Assembly (NCBI RefSeq): GCF_001421765.1
Contig: NZ_LMLA01000007.1
Coordinates: 355 to 64,354, forward strand
Source: Sphingomonas sp. Leaf32
GTDB taxonomy: Bacteria > Pseudomonadota > Alphaproteobacteria > Sphingomonadales > Sphingomonadaceae
Length of the DNA stretch: 64,000 bases
Direction: 5' to 3'
Part shown: positions 56,209 through 62,928 of the stretch, piece after piece
Numbering within the stretch: the first letter of the stretch is position 1
Layout of the letters: each line of letters begins with the position of its first letter
Translations under genes and position numbers: made by a program
Notes under the pieces: model-generated
Seen by the model: the letters and a program-made list of their open reading frames with translations, nothing else
The model's database searches: none
Told to the model about the DNA's origin: nothing

Positions 56209-56375
56209 GCGGTCACCATCCGGCCCGAGGCGCCGAGCAGGTCGCGCAGCGAGGCGATCTGCTTTTCATAACAGCGGGCGATGCCGCCGTGCGAATGCGC
56301 CGCCTCGACCGATTTGGCATTGGCGACGCGCATCAGCGCGACCTGATGGCGGTGGAGAAGATCGTTGAGGTCCAT
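56205..56375 (-). CDS. Small 56-aa protein, unknown
   Basis: 56-aa protein (begins MDLNDLLHRHQVALMRVANA, then HSHGGIARCYEKQIASLRDL), helical and charged, with no membrane segment. I do not recognise it. It is first of a two-gene minus-strand unit with the antitoxin-domain gene (four-base overlap), and diverges from the GTA block with 257 bases between the starts. Confidence 0.6.
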   Translation of the reverse strand: MDLNDLLHRHQVALMRVANAKSVEAAHSHGGIARCYEKQIASLRDLLGASGRMVTA

Positions 56376-56503
56376 CGTTGACGCTCCCGACAGCGTAAGC
56401 GGAAGCGCGTGCGTCTCCCGGTCGCTGGCGCCTACGGACCATCTGCCAACGATGCCCCTTATGTGGGGACGACGGGCGCAATCCGCCATGGCTGGGTTAA
56501 AAC

Positions 56504-56531
56504 GAACCAGATGGGAACATTCCGGTTGACA
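56504..56531 (+). promoter_or_regulatory. GAAC-N7-GAAC (LexA-type) site and adjacent TTGACA
   Basis: GAAC (56504-56507) and GAAC (56515-56518) are separated by exactly seven bases, the alphaproteobacterial SOS box (GTTC-N7-GTTC on the other strand). TTGACA follows at 56526-56531, suggesting a -35 element, but I see no good -10 at 16-18 bases. The site is 115 bases before the terminase start and 129 before the divergent 56-aa gene. About one chance match per window of this size is expected, so position is the main support. Confidence 0.45.
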
Positions 56532-56577
56532 GCGCGACGCTGATATGGCACAAAACAGGAACATCGGGAATTGTAGG

Positions 56578-56613
56578 GATCGGGGCCGGGCGGAAACGTC
56601 GTCGGCCCCGATC
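56578..56613 (+). promoter_or_regulatory. Leader hairpin of the GTA block
   Basis: Perfect 11-bp stem (GATCGGGGCCG at 56578-56588 with its complement at 56603-56613) around a 14-base loop, ending 19 bases before the small-terminase ATG. It could be an attenuator, an mRNA-stability element or a protein-binding site. Confidence 0.5.
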
Positions 56614-56632
56614 CGCGTCTGGGGGTGGGGAC

Positions 56633-57133
56633 ATGGCAAGTGACAGCGTGATCCGCAGCGGAACGAACCGTCCGCTGCAACGGCGACATGTGACGCATGG
56701 CTGGACCGATGCGCGCCGGGCAACCTTTCTCGACCATATCGCCGCGACCTGTAATCTGGCTACGTCGCTGACCGCCGTGGGCATGACCAAGACCGGCCTC
56801 TACGCGCTGCGCCGGCGCGATCCGGTGTTCGCCGAGCAACTGCGCAGTGCGATGCTGGTCGGGTACGAGCGGCTGGAGGCCGAATTGCTGCGCAAGGCGG
56901 TGGCGGCGTTCGAGGATGGCGATACCGGTGGCGCGGAAAAGGGCGATGTGATCGTCGAACCGATGAGCGTGGATCAGGCGATGCGGCTCCTCGAACGCTA
57001 TCAGACGTCGCAGAAGGGCAGCGGCGGGCCGGGCGTTCGCGAGGTACGGCATCGCGCTACGCAGGCGGAAACCGACGCGATGTTGCTGGAGCAACTGCGC
57101 ATCCTGCGCCGCCAGCGCGAGAAACGGGCATGA
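56633..57133 (+). CDS. GTA/phage small terminase-like protein
   Basis: 166-aa protein. A helix-turn-helix-like segment (FLDHIAATCNLATSLTAVGMTKTGLYALRRRDPVFAEQLRSA, about 31-72) resembles terminase small subunits; the rest is helical, with a basic C-terminus (LEQLRILRRQREKRA). In the Rhodobacter GTA the equivalent first gene encodes the small terminase that lets packaging be non-specific. Start ATG 56633 after GGGGGTGGGG. It overlaps the large terminase gene by four bases, which supports the role. Confidence 0.78.
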   Translation: MASDSVIRSGTNRPLQRRHVTHGWTDARRATFLDHIAATCNLATSLTAVGMTKTGLYALRRRDPVFAEQLRSAMLVGYERLEAELLRKAVAAFEDGDTGGAEKGDVIVEPMSVDQAMRLLERYQTSQKGSGGPGVREVRHRATQAETDAMLLEQLRILRRQREKRA

Positions 57134-58437
57134 CGCCGCGCGATCCGATGATCGAGGAGCTGATCGCCTTGGACGATGCCGAACAGGCGCGCATCATCGC
57201 GCGGCTGACGCCCAGCCGGCGGCTCGAACTGGCGACGCGCTGGAGCATCTATGCCCATGCCGGACAGACGGTCGCCGACAATGACTGGACGGTGTGGCTG
57301 ATCCAGGCGGGGCGCGGGTTCGGCAAGACCCGCGCCGGAGCGCAATGGGTGTGCGCGCAGGCGGCGGACCGGGGCGACCTGCGCATTGCGCTGGTGGGGG
57401 CGAACCGGCGCGACGTCGAAACGGTGATGGTGCGCGGGCCGGCGGGGCTTCTGGCGATCGGGCGACATTATGGCGCGGTCAAATATCGGCCGTCGCATAA
57501 CATGGTCGAGTTCGGGTCGGGCGCGAAGGCGTTCGTCTATGCCGCCGAAAGCCCGGAGGGACTGCGCGGGCCGGAGCATCATGTCGCGTGGTGCGACGAA
57601 CTGGCGAAATGGCGCAATGCCGATGCGACATGGGACAATCTGATGATGGGGATGCGGATGGGGGAGCGGCCGCAGACGCTGGTCACGACCACGCCGCGCG
57701 TGATCCCGCTGCTGCGGCGCATCCGGGCGATGCCGGGGGTGCGGATCACCGGCGGGCGGTCGCGCGACAACCGGCATCTGTCCGAAAGCTGGTTCGCGCA
57801 GATCGAGGGGGCCTATGCCGGCACGCGGCTGGGCCGGCAGGAGCTGGAGGGCGAGCTGATCGAGGATGTCGCGGGCGCGTTGTGGTCGCGCGCGATGATC
57901 GAGGAGCGGCGGGTGGACGCGGTGCCGACGCTGGTGCGGGTGGTCGTCGGGGTCGATCCGCCCGCCGGGGTGGGGGGCGATGCGTGCGGCATCGTGGCGG
58001 TCGGCAAGGGCGTGGACGGCCATGCCTATGTGCTGGAGGATGCCAGCGTTTCCGGCCTGTCGCCCGAGGGGTGGGCGGGCGCGGTCGCGGCGTGCGCGGG
58101 CCGCCATGGCGCCGACCGGGTGGTGGCGGAATCGAACCAGGGCGGGGCGATGGTCGCGAGCGTCCTGCGCGCGGCGGATGCCGGATTGCCGGTGCGGCTG
58201 GTCCATGCGTCGCGGGGGAAGGCGGCACGGGCGGAGCCGGTGGCGGCATTGTACGAGGGCGGGCGGGCGTTTCATGTCCGCACGTTTCCCGCGCTGGAGG
58301 ACGAGCTGTGCGGGCTGGTTTCCGGTGGTGGCTATGAGGGGCCGGGGCGCTCGCCGGACCGCGCCGATGCGCTGGTGTGGGCGATGTTCGAGCTGATGCT
58401 GGGCGGGCGCGGGGAGGCGGTGGTGCGGGTGTTGTGA
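57130..58437 (+). CDS. Large terminase (GTA gp2-like)
   Basis: 435-aa DNA-packaging ATPase/nuclease of the GTA/HK97-like large terminase family. Walker A AGRGFGKTRAGAQW (about 61-74), Walker B-like HHVAWCDELAKW (about 147-158), motif III TLVTTTPR, and the RNase H-like nuclease domain starting VVGVDPPAGVGGDACGIV, with AESNQGGAMV and SPDRADALVWAM as the later acidic motifs. Length fits GTA gp2. It overlaps the small terminase gene. A 475-base repeat-filled gap separates it from the portal gene. Confidence 0.93.
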   Translation: MTPRDPMIEELIALDDAEQARIIARLTPSRRLELATRWSIYAHAGQTVADNDWTVWLIQAGRGFGKTRAGAQWVCAQAADRGDLRIALVGANRRDVETVMVRGPAGLLAIGRHYGAVKYRPSHNMVEFGSGAKAFVYAAESPEGLRGPEHHVAWCDELAKWRNADATWDNLMMGMRMGERPQTLVTTTPRVIPLLRRIRAMPGVRITGGRSRDNRHLSESWFAQIEGAYAGTRLGRQELEGELIEDVAGALWSRAMIEERRVDAVPTLVRVVVGVDPPAGVGGDACGIVAVGKGVDGHAYVLEDASVSGLSPEGWAGAVAACAGRHGADRVVAESNQGGAMVASVLRAADAGLPVRLVHASRGKAARAEPVAALYEGGRAFHVRTFPALEDELCGLVSGGGYEGPGRSPDRADALVWAMFELMLGGRGEAVVRVL

Positions 58438-58912
58438 GTTGCGGGCGGGGTTCTCGACGGACGCTTCTCGACAGGCTCTAAGCTGCTCGAACCGAACGGG
58501 GTGTGTGGGGGCTAGGGGGGTGGTGTTTTCGCGCTCTGCGGTCCCTTGCTTGCCCTTCGTCCTCTCCGTTTGCTTCGAGCGCAGGTTCGAGGTTGTCGAG
58601 AACCGTAGTCGAGAAGGGGGTGCCGCGAACGCGCCTTCGCTTTCGGCTGGGGAAGAAGAAGCGGGACCCCGGATCAAGTCCGGGGTGACGGTGTGGGGGC
58701 GGTTCGCTCCCGTTCATTTATCCCCGCCTGCGCGAGACCTCTGCAAAAGCCCCCGATCCGTACCCCGGCCTTCGCCGGGGTACGGCGAGGCGTTGGCTCT
58801 GTTCAAGACTTTTGCAGAGGTCTCGCCTGCGCGGGGGTACGCCAGTGCACGGCGAGGGCACGCTGCCCTTCAAGACATCGAACGGGCACGGCCCGACAAC
58901 AGGAGAACGAGC
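58438..58912. other. Repeat-filled gap between terminase and portal genes
   Basis: 475 bases without a gene. In order: a TTCTCGAC/CTCGAACCGAACGGG-type dispersed repeat and its inverted partner (about 58446-58620), a half copy of the 9681-9762 hairpin (about 58656-58690), a CCCCGCCTGCGCGGGG-type palindrome split by the 91-bp MITE (58734-58824), then the portal ribosome-binding site AGGAGA (58901-58906). Confidence 0.75.
58734..58824. mobile_element. 91-bp MITE with 8-bp target duplication
   Basis: Terminal inverted repeats GAGACCTCTGCAAAAG (58734-58749) and CTTTTGCAGAGGTCTC (58809-58824) are exact. The flanks GCCTGCGC (58726-58733) and GCCTGCGC (58825-58832) are an exact 8-bp direct repeat. 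Removing element plus one copy restores a CCCCGCCTGCGCGGGG palindrome. Inside is a hairpin, CCGTACCCCGGC with its complement. There is no coding capacity; the transposase that moved it is unknown. Confidence 0.88.
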
Positions 58913-60034
58913 ATGAAATGGTTCGGACGCAGGTCCGGGCGCGATGGCGCGCGTCCGGTGCTGGCGCGTGGCGGCGCGACCCTTTGGCGCGACGGCAGCG
59001 GGCCGGCGGCGGGGGATTGGGCGCAAGGCTATGAGGCGCAGCTGCGCGAGGCGTATCTGGGCAATCCGATCGCGCAGCGCGCGGTCCGGATCGTGGCCGA
59101 AGGGCTGGCGTCGCTGCCGCTGAAGGGCGATCCGCGCGGGGTGACGCTGGTCGAGGCGCGGTCGGCGGGGCAGGACCTGCTGGAAAGCGTGGGCGCGCAA
59201 CTGCTGCTGCACGGCAACGCCTATATCCAGATCCTCGACGACGGCGCGGGCGGGATCGGCGAACTCTATGCGCTGCGGCCCGAGCGGGTGACCGTTGAGG
59301 CCGATGCGGGCGGATGGCCGGTCGCCTATCGCTATCGCGTGGGTGAGCGGGTGCTGCGCATTCCGATGGAGGGCGAGGGCGGCCGGCCGGGGCTGATCCA
59401 CCTGCGCGGCTTTCATCCGCTGGACGATCATTATGGGCTGGGCTGCCTGGGCGTGGCGGCGGGTGCGGTCGCGATCCACAATCAGGCGGCGCGGTGGAAC
59501 AAGGCGCTGCTGGACAATGCCGCGCGGCCGTCGGGGGCGCTGGTCCATGATCCGGGGGATGGCGGGGTGTTGTCGGGCGAGCAGTTCGACCGGTTGCGCG
59601 CGCAGATGGACGATGCCTTTGCCGGGGCGGCCAATGCCGGGCGGCCGATGCTGCTGGACGGGGGACTCAAATGGCAGGCGATGAGCCTGACCCCGGCGGA
59701 CATGGATTTCGTGGGGTTGAAGGCGCAGGCGGCGCGCGAGATCGCGCTGGCGTTCGGGGTGCCGCCGATGCTGCTGGGGCTGCCGGGCGACAATACGTTC
59801 GCGAATTACCGCGAGGCGAACCGCGCGCTGTGGCGGCAGACGATCGTGCCGCTGGGCAAGCGGGTGCTGGGCGCGATCGGGCAGGGGATCGATGGCTGGC
59901 TGGGGACGGGTGCGCTGGAGATCGACATGGAGGCGATCCCGGCGCTCAGCGACGAGCGCGACCAGTTGTGGACGCGGGTGGCGGGGGCGGATTTCCTGAC
60001 CGACGACGAGAAGCGGGGGTTGGTGGGGATGTGA
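58913..60034 (+). CDS. Portal protein (HK97/GTA gp3-like)
   Basis: 373-aa HK97-family portal protein, the dodecameric DNA gate. AYLGNPIAQRAVRIVAEGLASLPL, LLLHGNAYIQIL, LRPERVTVEAD, HLRGFHPLDDHYGLGCLGVA, NKALLDNAARPSGALV and FGVPPMLLGLPGDNTFANYREANRALWRQTIVPL are typical family strings. Start ATG 58913 seven bases after AGGAGA; an upstream frame to 58439 is repeat-derived. Length is close to GTA portals (about 390 aa). Followed by a large hairpin repeat. Confidence 0.93.
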   Translation: MKWFGRRSGRDGARPVLARGGATLWRDGSGPAAGDWAQGYEAQLREAYLGNPIAQRAVRIVAEGLASLPLKGDPRGVTLVEARSAGQDLLESVGAQLLLHGNAYIQILDDGAGGIGELYALRPERVTVEADAGGWPVAYRYRVGERVLRIPMEGEGGRPGLIHLRGFHPLDDHYGLGCLGVAAGAVAIHNQAARWNKALLDNAARPSGALVHDPGDGGVLSGEQFDRLRAQMDDAFAGAANAGRPMLLDGGLKWQAMSLTPADMDFVGLKAQAAREIALAFGVPPMLLGLPGDNTFANYREANRALWRQTIVPLGKRVLGAIGQGIDGWLGTGALEIDMEAIPALSDERDQLWTRVAGADFLTDDEKRGLVGM

Positions 60035-60045
60035 GCGCGCTGTCC

Positions 60046-60150
60046 GATCCGCTCACGCGGAGGTGCGGTGCCGGCCCGCTCCCCCACCCGGCCACCCATC
60101 GAGAATACCGTGTGGGTGGCCGGGTGGGGGAGCGGGCCGGCACCGCACCT
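60046..60150. repeat. Hairpin element with perfect 38-bp arms
   Basis: Arms 60061-60098 and 60113-60150 are exact reverse complements (AGGTGCGGTGCCGGCCCGCT start) around a 14-base loop TCGAGAATACCGTG; a flank GATCCGCTCACGCGG (60046-60060) recurs in the half copy at 62184-62218. It lies 12 bases past the portal stop. A second copy, in reverse orientation by its loop, is at 61044-61128, and a weaker relative is at 51469-51520. Confidence 0.9.
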
Positions 60151-60156
60151 CACAAA

Positions 60157-60303
60157 TCAACGCGGCGTGCAGACCAAGGTCGTGCGGTCGAACCGGCCGC
60201 CGGCGTCGAGGCAGCGTTTCCCTTTGAGGAACGGCAACGCGAAGGTGAAGGCGAGCAGGGCCGCGCCGAAGGCGGCGGCGATGATGCGGAGGCGCGGTCT
60301 CAC
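60157..60303 (-). CDS. Small membrane protein antisense within the GTA block
   Basis: 48-aa frame with GTG start (60303): basic N-terminus (RPRLR), one hydrophobic helix (IIAAAFGAALLAFTFALPFL) and a tail with two cysteines (GKRCLDAGGRFDRTTLVCTP). The C-x(4)-G-x-F/W-D-x(4)-C tail resembles small sphingomonad membrane proteins I have seen annotated as hypothetical. No clear ribosome-binding site. It may be a real accessory gene or chance; it lies opposite to the flanking genes. Confidence 0.45.
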   Translation of the reverse strand: MRPRLRIIAAAFGAALLAFTFALPFLKGKRCLDAGGRFDRTTLVCTPR

Positions 60304-60341
60304 GGGGCCGGGCTAGCGCGGCGACAGGCAGGAGGCAAGCG

Positions 60342-60650
60342 ATGGGCGATACGGGGCTGCTGGCGCAGCTGATGGGACAGGCGGCGGACGATGGCGCCGA
60401 CCTGCAGACGCTGCGCGCGATTGCGGAGGAGGCGGGCGAGCTGGGCGCGAGCCGGGCGATGGCGCGGATCGGATTGTCGGACGCGGCGGCGGCGGCCGAC
60501 GTGCAGGAGCTGCGCGAGCTGTTGAAGGCGTGGCGCGATGCGAAGCGATCGGCGGTGCGCGCGGCGGTGGCGTGGGTGATGCGGATGGCGTTCGCGCTGC
60601 TGCTGGTCGGCATCGCGGTCCGGACCGGGTGGCCCGAATGGGCGCGGTGA
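60342..60650 (+). CDS. DUF6127-family protein
   Basis: 102-aa protein: helical N-terminal two thirds (LMGQAADDGADLQTLRAIAEEAGELGASRAMARIGL, DVQELRELLKAWRDAKRSA) and a C-terminal membrane helix (VMRMAFALLLVGIAVRTGW). DUF6127 members occupy this position between portal and protease in sphingomonad GTA-like clusters, where other GTAs carry gene 3.5. Function unknown. Start ATG 60342 after CAGGAGG. It overlaps the protease gene. Confidence 0.78.
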   Translation: MGDTGLLAQLMGQAADDGADLQTLRAIAEEAGELGASRAMARIGLSDAAAAADVQELRELLKAWRDAKRSAVRAAVAWVMRMAFALLLVGIAVRTGWPEWAR

Positions 60651-61015
60651 GGTTCGCGGGCTATGCCGCGATCTTCGGCCGGGCGGACCGGGGCGGCGAC
60701 GTGCTGCTGCCCGGTGCCTTGGTGGCGGCGGGGGCGGTGCCGCTGTTGTGGCAGCATCGCGGGGACCCGATCGGCACGGTCGAGTGGCTGGGCGAGGATG
60801 CGCGAGGCCTGGCGGTGATCGGGCGGATCGCGGGCGGAGAGGCGGCGCGGCTGGTCCGGGCGGGGGCGGTCGACGGGCTGTCGTTCGGGTACCGGGCGCG
60901 CAGCGTGCGGCAGGGGGCGTGGCGGACGATCGCCGCCGCCGACCTGATCGAGGTGAGCGTGGTCGCGCAGCCGATGCAGGTGCTCGCGCGCATCCATGCG
61001 GTCGAGGACGGGTGA
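60638..61015 (+). CDS. Prohead protease (HK97/GTA gp4-like)
   Basis: 125-aa serine protease of the HK97 prohead family. FAGYAAIFGRADRGGDVLLPGAL at the N-terminus, catalytic His in PLLWQHRGDPIGTV (near 38-39) and Ser in DGLSFGYRA (near 81), then LIEVSVVAQPM. At 125 aa it is short: typical GTA gp4 proteins have about 50 more C-terminal residues. Start uncertain: ATG 60638 overlaps DUF6127; GTG 60647 is possible. Followed directly by the second large hairpin, so the gene may have been truncated by the repeat. Confidence 0.85.
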   Translation: MGAVRFAGYAAIFGRADRGGDVLLPGALVAAGAVPLLWQHRGDPIGTVEWLGEDARGLAVIGRIAGGEAARLVRAGAVDGLSFGYRARSVRQGAWRTIAAADLIEVSVVAQPMQVLARIHAVEDG

Positions 61016-61043
61016 GCGTTTTCCGGACGCGCTCGCGCGCGTC

Positions 61044-61128
61044 GTGCGGTGCCGGCCCGCTCCCCCACCCGGCCACCCACACGGTATTCCGATGGATGGC
61101 CGGGTGGGGGAGCGGACCGGCACCGCAC
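61044..61128. repeat. Hairpin element, second copy in the GTA block
   Basis: Arms 61044-61079 and 61093-61128 pair with two mismatches. The loop CACGGTATTCCGA is close to the reverse complement of the loop at 60099-60112, so it is the same element inverted. It separates protease and capsid genes. Confidence 0.88.
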
Positions 61129-61207
61129 CAACAAAGACTTTCACGAACTTTTCCACAACGGGGTGTCGCAGCAACGCGGCGCCCCTTTTTTCATGGGGAC
61201 GACGAGG

Positions 61208-62728
61208 ATGACGATCGAGACGCTGGCGGGGAGCTTTTCGGGTGTGGCGGCGGGTGCGAGCCGGCCGATGCTGAGCATGGGGGTGCGGGGCGGTGGCTTC
61301 GGCGCGTTCGTGCGGAGCGGCATGACCATCGAGACGAAGGCGGTGGCGGGGACCAGCGATGCGGGCGGCGGCTATGCCGTGCCGCGCGAGATCGACGCGA
61401 TGATCGGCGCGACGCTGAAGAGCGCCAGCCCGATCCGCGCCATCGCGCAGGTGGTGAGCGTGGGGTCGGCCGGATACCGCAAGCTGGTTACCAGCGGGGC
61501 GACGCCGTCGGGCTGGGCGAGCGAGGGCGGCGCGCGGCCGGAGACGGCGACGCCGACCTTCAACGAAATCGCCCCGCCGATGGGCGAGCTGTACGCCAAT
61601 CCGGCGGCGAGCCAGGCGATGCTGGACGACGCCGCGTTCGACGTCGAGGTCTGGCTGGCCGACGAGATCGCCAGCGAGTTCGCGCGGGCCGAGGGGCAGG
61701 CGTTCGTCGCGGGCAGCGGCGCCGGGCGGCCGCGCGGGTTCCTGAACTATCCCACCGCCACGACCGGCGACGCAGTGCGGGCGTTCGGGACGCTGCAATA
61801 TCTGCCGAGCGGCGCGGCGGCCGATTTCGGCGCCGATCCGGAAAACCGGCTGATCGACCTGGTGCACAGCCTGCGGGGGGCGTACCGGCAGGGCGCGTGC
61901 TGGGTGATGAACGCGCAGACGGCGGCGCGCATCCGCAAGTTCAAGACGGCGGACGGCGCGTTCCTGTGGACGCCGGGGCTGGCCGAGGGACAGGCGAACA
62001 CGCTGCTGGGCTATCCGGTGGTCGAGGCGGAGGACATGCCCGACATCGCCGCGAACACCTTCCCGATCGCGTTCGGGAACTTCAAGGCCGGGTATTTGAT
62101 CGCCGAGCGAGCCGAGACGCAGATTTTGCGCGATCCTTATTCGAACAAGCCGTTCGTGCACTTCTATGCCACCAAGCGCGTCGGCGGGCCGGCACCGCCC
62201 TATCCGCGTGAGCGGATCAAACAGGAGACAATCATGAGCGCAGCGCCCTTTCCGGCGGCGGTGATCGCGGGGGTGCGCGTGGCGGCGCGCGACCATCTGC
62301 GGATCACCGGGACCGCCGAGGACATGGTGATCGACCGGCTGGCGGAGAGCGCGCTGGCGCTGGCCGAGGCCTATACCGGCACCGCGATGATCGCGCGGCC
62401 GCATGAGGCGATGATGGCGGCGTCGCCCGAATGGCGGCCGCTGCCGGTCGCGCCGGTGACCGCGATCACGGCGGTGCCGCCGGTCGCGGCGATCGACATC
62501 GACGAAGCCGGCACGGGATGGGTGCGGATGGCTGCGGCGGGGCCGGTGCGCTTCGTCGCGGGGCTGGCGATGGAGTGGAGCGCGGTGCCGCCGCCGGTGG
62601 CGCAGGGGATCGTGCTCCTGGTCGCGCATCTGTTCGATGCGCGGACGGCGGCGGCGGCACCCCCGGCGGCGGTGGGGGCGCTGTGGCGGCCGTGGCGGCG
62701 GATGCGGCTGGTCGGGGAACGGCGATGA
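61208..62728 (+). CDS. Major capsid protein fused in frame to head-tail adaptor
   Basis: 506-codon uninterrupted frame. Residues about 1-340 are an HK97/GTA-fold major capsid protein: ETKAVAGTSDAGGGYAVPREIDAMI, TPSGWASEGGARPETATPTFNEI, PMGELYANPAASQAMLDDAAFD, PRGFLNYPT, LLGYPVVEAEDMPDIA, DPYSNKPFVHFYATKRVGG. In relatives a short tail and stop follow; here the frame goes on through repeat-derived PAPPYPRERIKQETI into a gp6-like adaptor (about 343-506). The start is ATG 61208 (ATG 61193 is also possible). Only about 40 residues precede the ETKA segment, so the usual scaffold-like N-terminal arm seems missing or very short. An internal ribosome-binding site may still give free adaptor. Confidence 0.85.
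   Translation: MTIETLAGSFSGVAAGASRPMLSMGVRGGGFGAFVRSGMTIETKAVAGTSDAGGGYAVPREIDAMIGATLKSASPIRAIAQVVSVGSAGYRKLVTSGATPSGWASEGGARPETATPTFNEIAPPMGELYANPAASQAMLDDAAFDVEVWLADEIASEFARAEGQAFVAGSGAGRPRGFLNYPTATTGDAVRAFGTLQYLPSGAAADFGADPENRLIDLVHSLRGAYRQGACWVMNAQTAARIRKFKTADGAFLWTPGLAEGQANTLLGYPVVEAEDMPDIAANTFPIAFGNFKAGYLIAERAETQILRDPYSNKPFVHFYATKRVGGPAPPYPRERIKQETIMSAAPFPAAVIAGVRVAARDHLRITGTAEDMVIDRLAESALALAEAYTGTAMIARPHEAMMAASPEWRPLPVAPVTAITAVPPVAAIDIDEAGTGWVRMAAAGPVRFVAGLAMEWSAVPPPVAQGIVLLVAHLFDARTAAAAPPAAVGALWRPWRRMRLVGERR
62184..62218. repeat. Half hairpin element at the capsid/adaptor junction
   Basis: GCGGGCCGGCACCGC (62184-62198) and TCCGCGTGAGCGGATC (62203-62218) are exact matches to the reverse complement of 60046-60079; only the 3-4 bases between them differ. 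It lies in the capsid frame just after TKRVGG and replaces the region where the capsid stop should be. Confidence 0.8.
62234..62728 (+). CDS. Head-tail adaptor (gp6/phiE125 gp8-like), internal start
   Basis: 164-aa protein if translated from ATG 62234, preceded by CAGGAG (62221-62226). VIAGVRVAARDHLRITGTAEDMVIDRLAESALALAEAYTG at the N-terminus matches head-tail connector proteins of the phiE125 gp8/GTA gp6 group, which sit under the portal. It is in the same frame as the capsid with no stop between. ATGA overlap with the next gene at 62725. Confidence 0.8.
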   Translation: MSAAPFPAAVIAGVRVAARDHLRITGTAEDMVIDRLAESALALAEAYTGTAMIARPHEAMMAASPEWRPLPVAPVTAITAVPPVAAIDIDEAGTGWVRMAAAGPVRFVAGLAMEWSAVPPPVAQGIVLLVAHLFDARTAAAAPPAAVGALWRPWRRMRLVGERR

Positions 62729-62928
62729 TCGGTGCGCTGGAGCGGGCCGAGGCTACGGCCGAGCGCCGGGCGGAGGCGGCGCGCGCGCGGGTGGTCGCGG
62801 CGGCGCGGGACGTGCCGGGGGTGTCGGCGGAGGTCGTCGGCGATGGCGTGGTGCTGTCGGGGCGGGGGCTTGTGCGGCGTACCATCGCCGATCCCCGGCT
62901 GCAGGATATTGCGGGGTGGGGGCGATGA
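62725..62928 (+). CDS. Small GTA-block protein, stopper position
   Basis: 67-aa helical protein (ERAEATAERRAEAARARVVA, then VPGVSAEVVGDGVVLSGRGL). It occupies the place of GTA gene 7 (head-tail stopper) but is shorter than the usual 110 aa and I do not recognise the stopper fold. It overlaps both neighbours by four bases. Confidence 0.65.
   Translation: MIGALERAEATAERRAEAARARVVAAARDVPGVSAEVVGDGVVLSGRGLVRRTIADPRLQDIAGWGR

Noticed and set aside
56374-56455. CATCGTTG / CAACGATG inverted octamers in the GTA upstream gap
   Set aside because: Only 8 bases, about 66 apart; chance is a sufficient explanation.
58438-58900. Portal gene starting at 58439
   Set aside because: The added 158 codons translate dispersed repeats and the MITE; ATG 58913 has AGGAGA upstream and the family N-terminus.
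60053-62629. 858-codon minus-strand frame across the capsid, protease and DUF6127 genes
   Set aside because: High-GC shadow frame rich in Arg, Pro and His; it spans repeats and several clear plus-strand genes.
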